Assembly (NCBI GenBank): GCA_023459535.1
Contig: JAEWTK010000201.1
Location: forward strand, 1-7,067
DNA from: Pseudomonadota bacterium
GTDB taxonomy: Bacteria > Pseudomonadota > Gammaproteobacteria > Burkholderiales > Methylophilaceae
DNA length: 7,067 bases
Direction of reading: 5' to 3'
Shown here: positions 6,788 to 7,067 of the stretch, in pieces
Layout: the number at the start of each line of letters is the position of its first letter
Position numbering within the stretch: position 1 is the stretch's first letter
Program-made: the position numbers and the translations under genes
Notes under the pieces: generated by a model
Database searches by the model: none
The model's input: the letters and a program-made list of their open reading frames with translations, nothing else
Told to the model about the DNA's origin: nothing

Positions 6788-7067
6788 ATGCTGATCTGCG
6801 GCGTGGATGAGGCCGGCAGAGGGCCATTGGCTGGAGCCGTGTATGCCGCAGCGGTCATTCTGGACCCCCATTACACGATTGCAGGGCTGGCCGATTCTAA
6901 AACACTCTCTGAAAGCCGCCGCGATTTTCTTGCAGGGGAAATCCGTGAACATGCCCTTGCCTGGGCGATTGCCAGTAGCAGTGTGGAAGAAATCGACCGT
7001 CTGAATATCCTGCAGGCTAGTCTATTGGCCATGAAACGCGCCATCGAAGCACTGAAGAACAGAGAAG
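6788..7067 (+). CDS. rnhB: RNase HII (5' part only, cut by the window edge)
   Basis: 93 complete codons are present; the rest lies beyond the edge (E. coli RnhB is 198 aa). RNase HII cuts the RNA strand of RNA-DNA hybrids and nicks 5' of single ribonucleotides built into DNA, starting their repair. Visible are the catalytic motif [12 protein letters not shown] with D7 and E8 as the first two acidic metal ligands and G10-R11-G12 as the GRG sensor of the ribonucleotide, then [10 protein letters not shown] around 33-42 and [15 protein letters not shown] near 68-82, all family hallmarks. The remaining two acidic ligands are not in view, so completeness cannot be judged. AAGGA at 6774-6778 overlaps the lpxB stop and sits 9 bases before the ATG. 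The job is unrelated to lipid A, but lpxB-rnhB adjacency is common in proteobacteria. The gene is in the same frame as lpxB, separated by one TAA and four codons. Confidence 0.95.
   Translation, partial: MLICGVDEAGRGPLAGAVYAAAVILDPHYTIAGLADSKTLSESRRDFLAGEIREHALAWAIASSSVEEIDRLNILQASLLAMKRAIEALKNRE

Noticed and set aside
6773..6790. lpxB and rnhB are in the same frame separated by a single TAA, so readthrough would fuse them.
   Set aside because: TAA is the least leaky stop, rnhB has its own ribosome site and ATG, and the proteins have unrelated jobs. A shared frame happens by chance one time in three.
5819..6952. A 377-codon open frame on the minus strand across lpxB and into rnhB.
   Set aside because: Same register effect: lpxB and rnhB share one frame, so rare-codon avoidance in both keeps the opposite strand open. 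It crosses a gene boundary and shows no protein family features.

Overview
The window is a dense one-strand stretch of a Gram-negative outer-membrane-biogenesis operon. It carries seven complete or nearly complete coding units plus a truncated gene at each edge, all on the + strand: rseP (3' end), bamA, skp (ompH), lpxD, fabZ, lpxA, lpxB and rnhB (5' end). This order is typical of beta- and gammaproteobacteria. Roughly even base composition, the protein sequences, and the shorter BamA (770 aa against 810 in E. coli) fit a betaproteobacterium, perhaps of a Nitrosomonadales type. That placement is an inference from general resemblance, because no rRNA or other lineage marker is present.

Layout: 1-394 is the C-terminal end of the site-2 protease RseP. 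400-2712 is BamA, the outer-membrane protein insertase (five POTRA domains and a barrel). 2761-3264 is Skp, the periplasmic chaperone that carries unfolded barrels to BamA; its best start is a TTG with a good Shine-Dalgarno site. 3287-4336 (lpxD), 4353-4814 (fabZ), 4850-5632 (lpxA) and 5642-6775 (lpxB) form the lipid A block. 6788 to the edge is the first part of RNase HII. Gaps between genes are only 5 to 48 bases, no intrinsic terminator is visible, and no stretch over 50 bases lacks a gene, so the block is most simply read as one transcript.

How the genes work together: FabZ belongs to the fatty-acid cycle that supplies 3-hydroxyacyl-ACP. LpxA and LpxD use these thioesters as acyl donors at the O-3 and N-2 positions of UDP-glucosamine, and LpxB condenses the products into the lipid A disaccharide. 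BamA and Skp assemble the proteins of the same membrane, and RseP controls the envelope stress response in well-studied relatives.

I found no mobile element, CRISPR array, RNA gene, broken gene or unknown gene, and no evidence for a previously undescribed system. The points worth a second look are fine details: a probable non-C14 acyl ruler residue in LpxA, a cysteine pair in an unusual BamA loop, the TTG start and a weak sigma-E-like promoter candidate at skp, and the poorly supported initiation site of lpxD.
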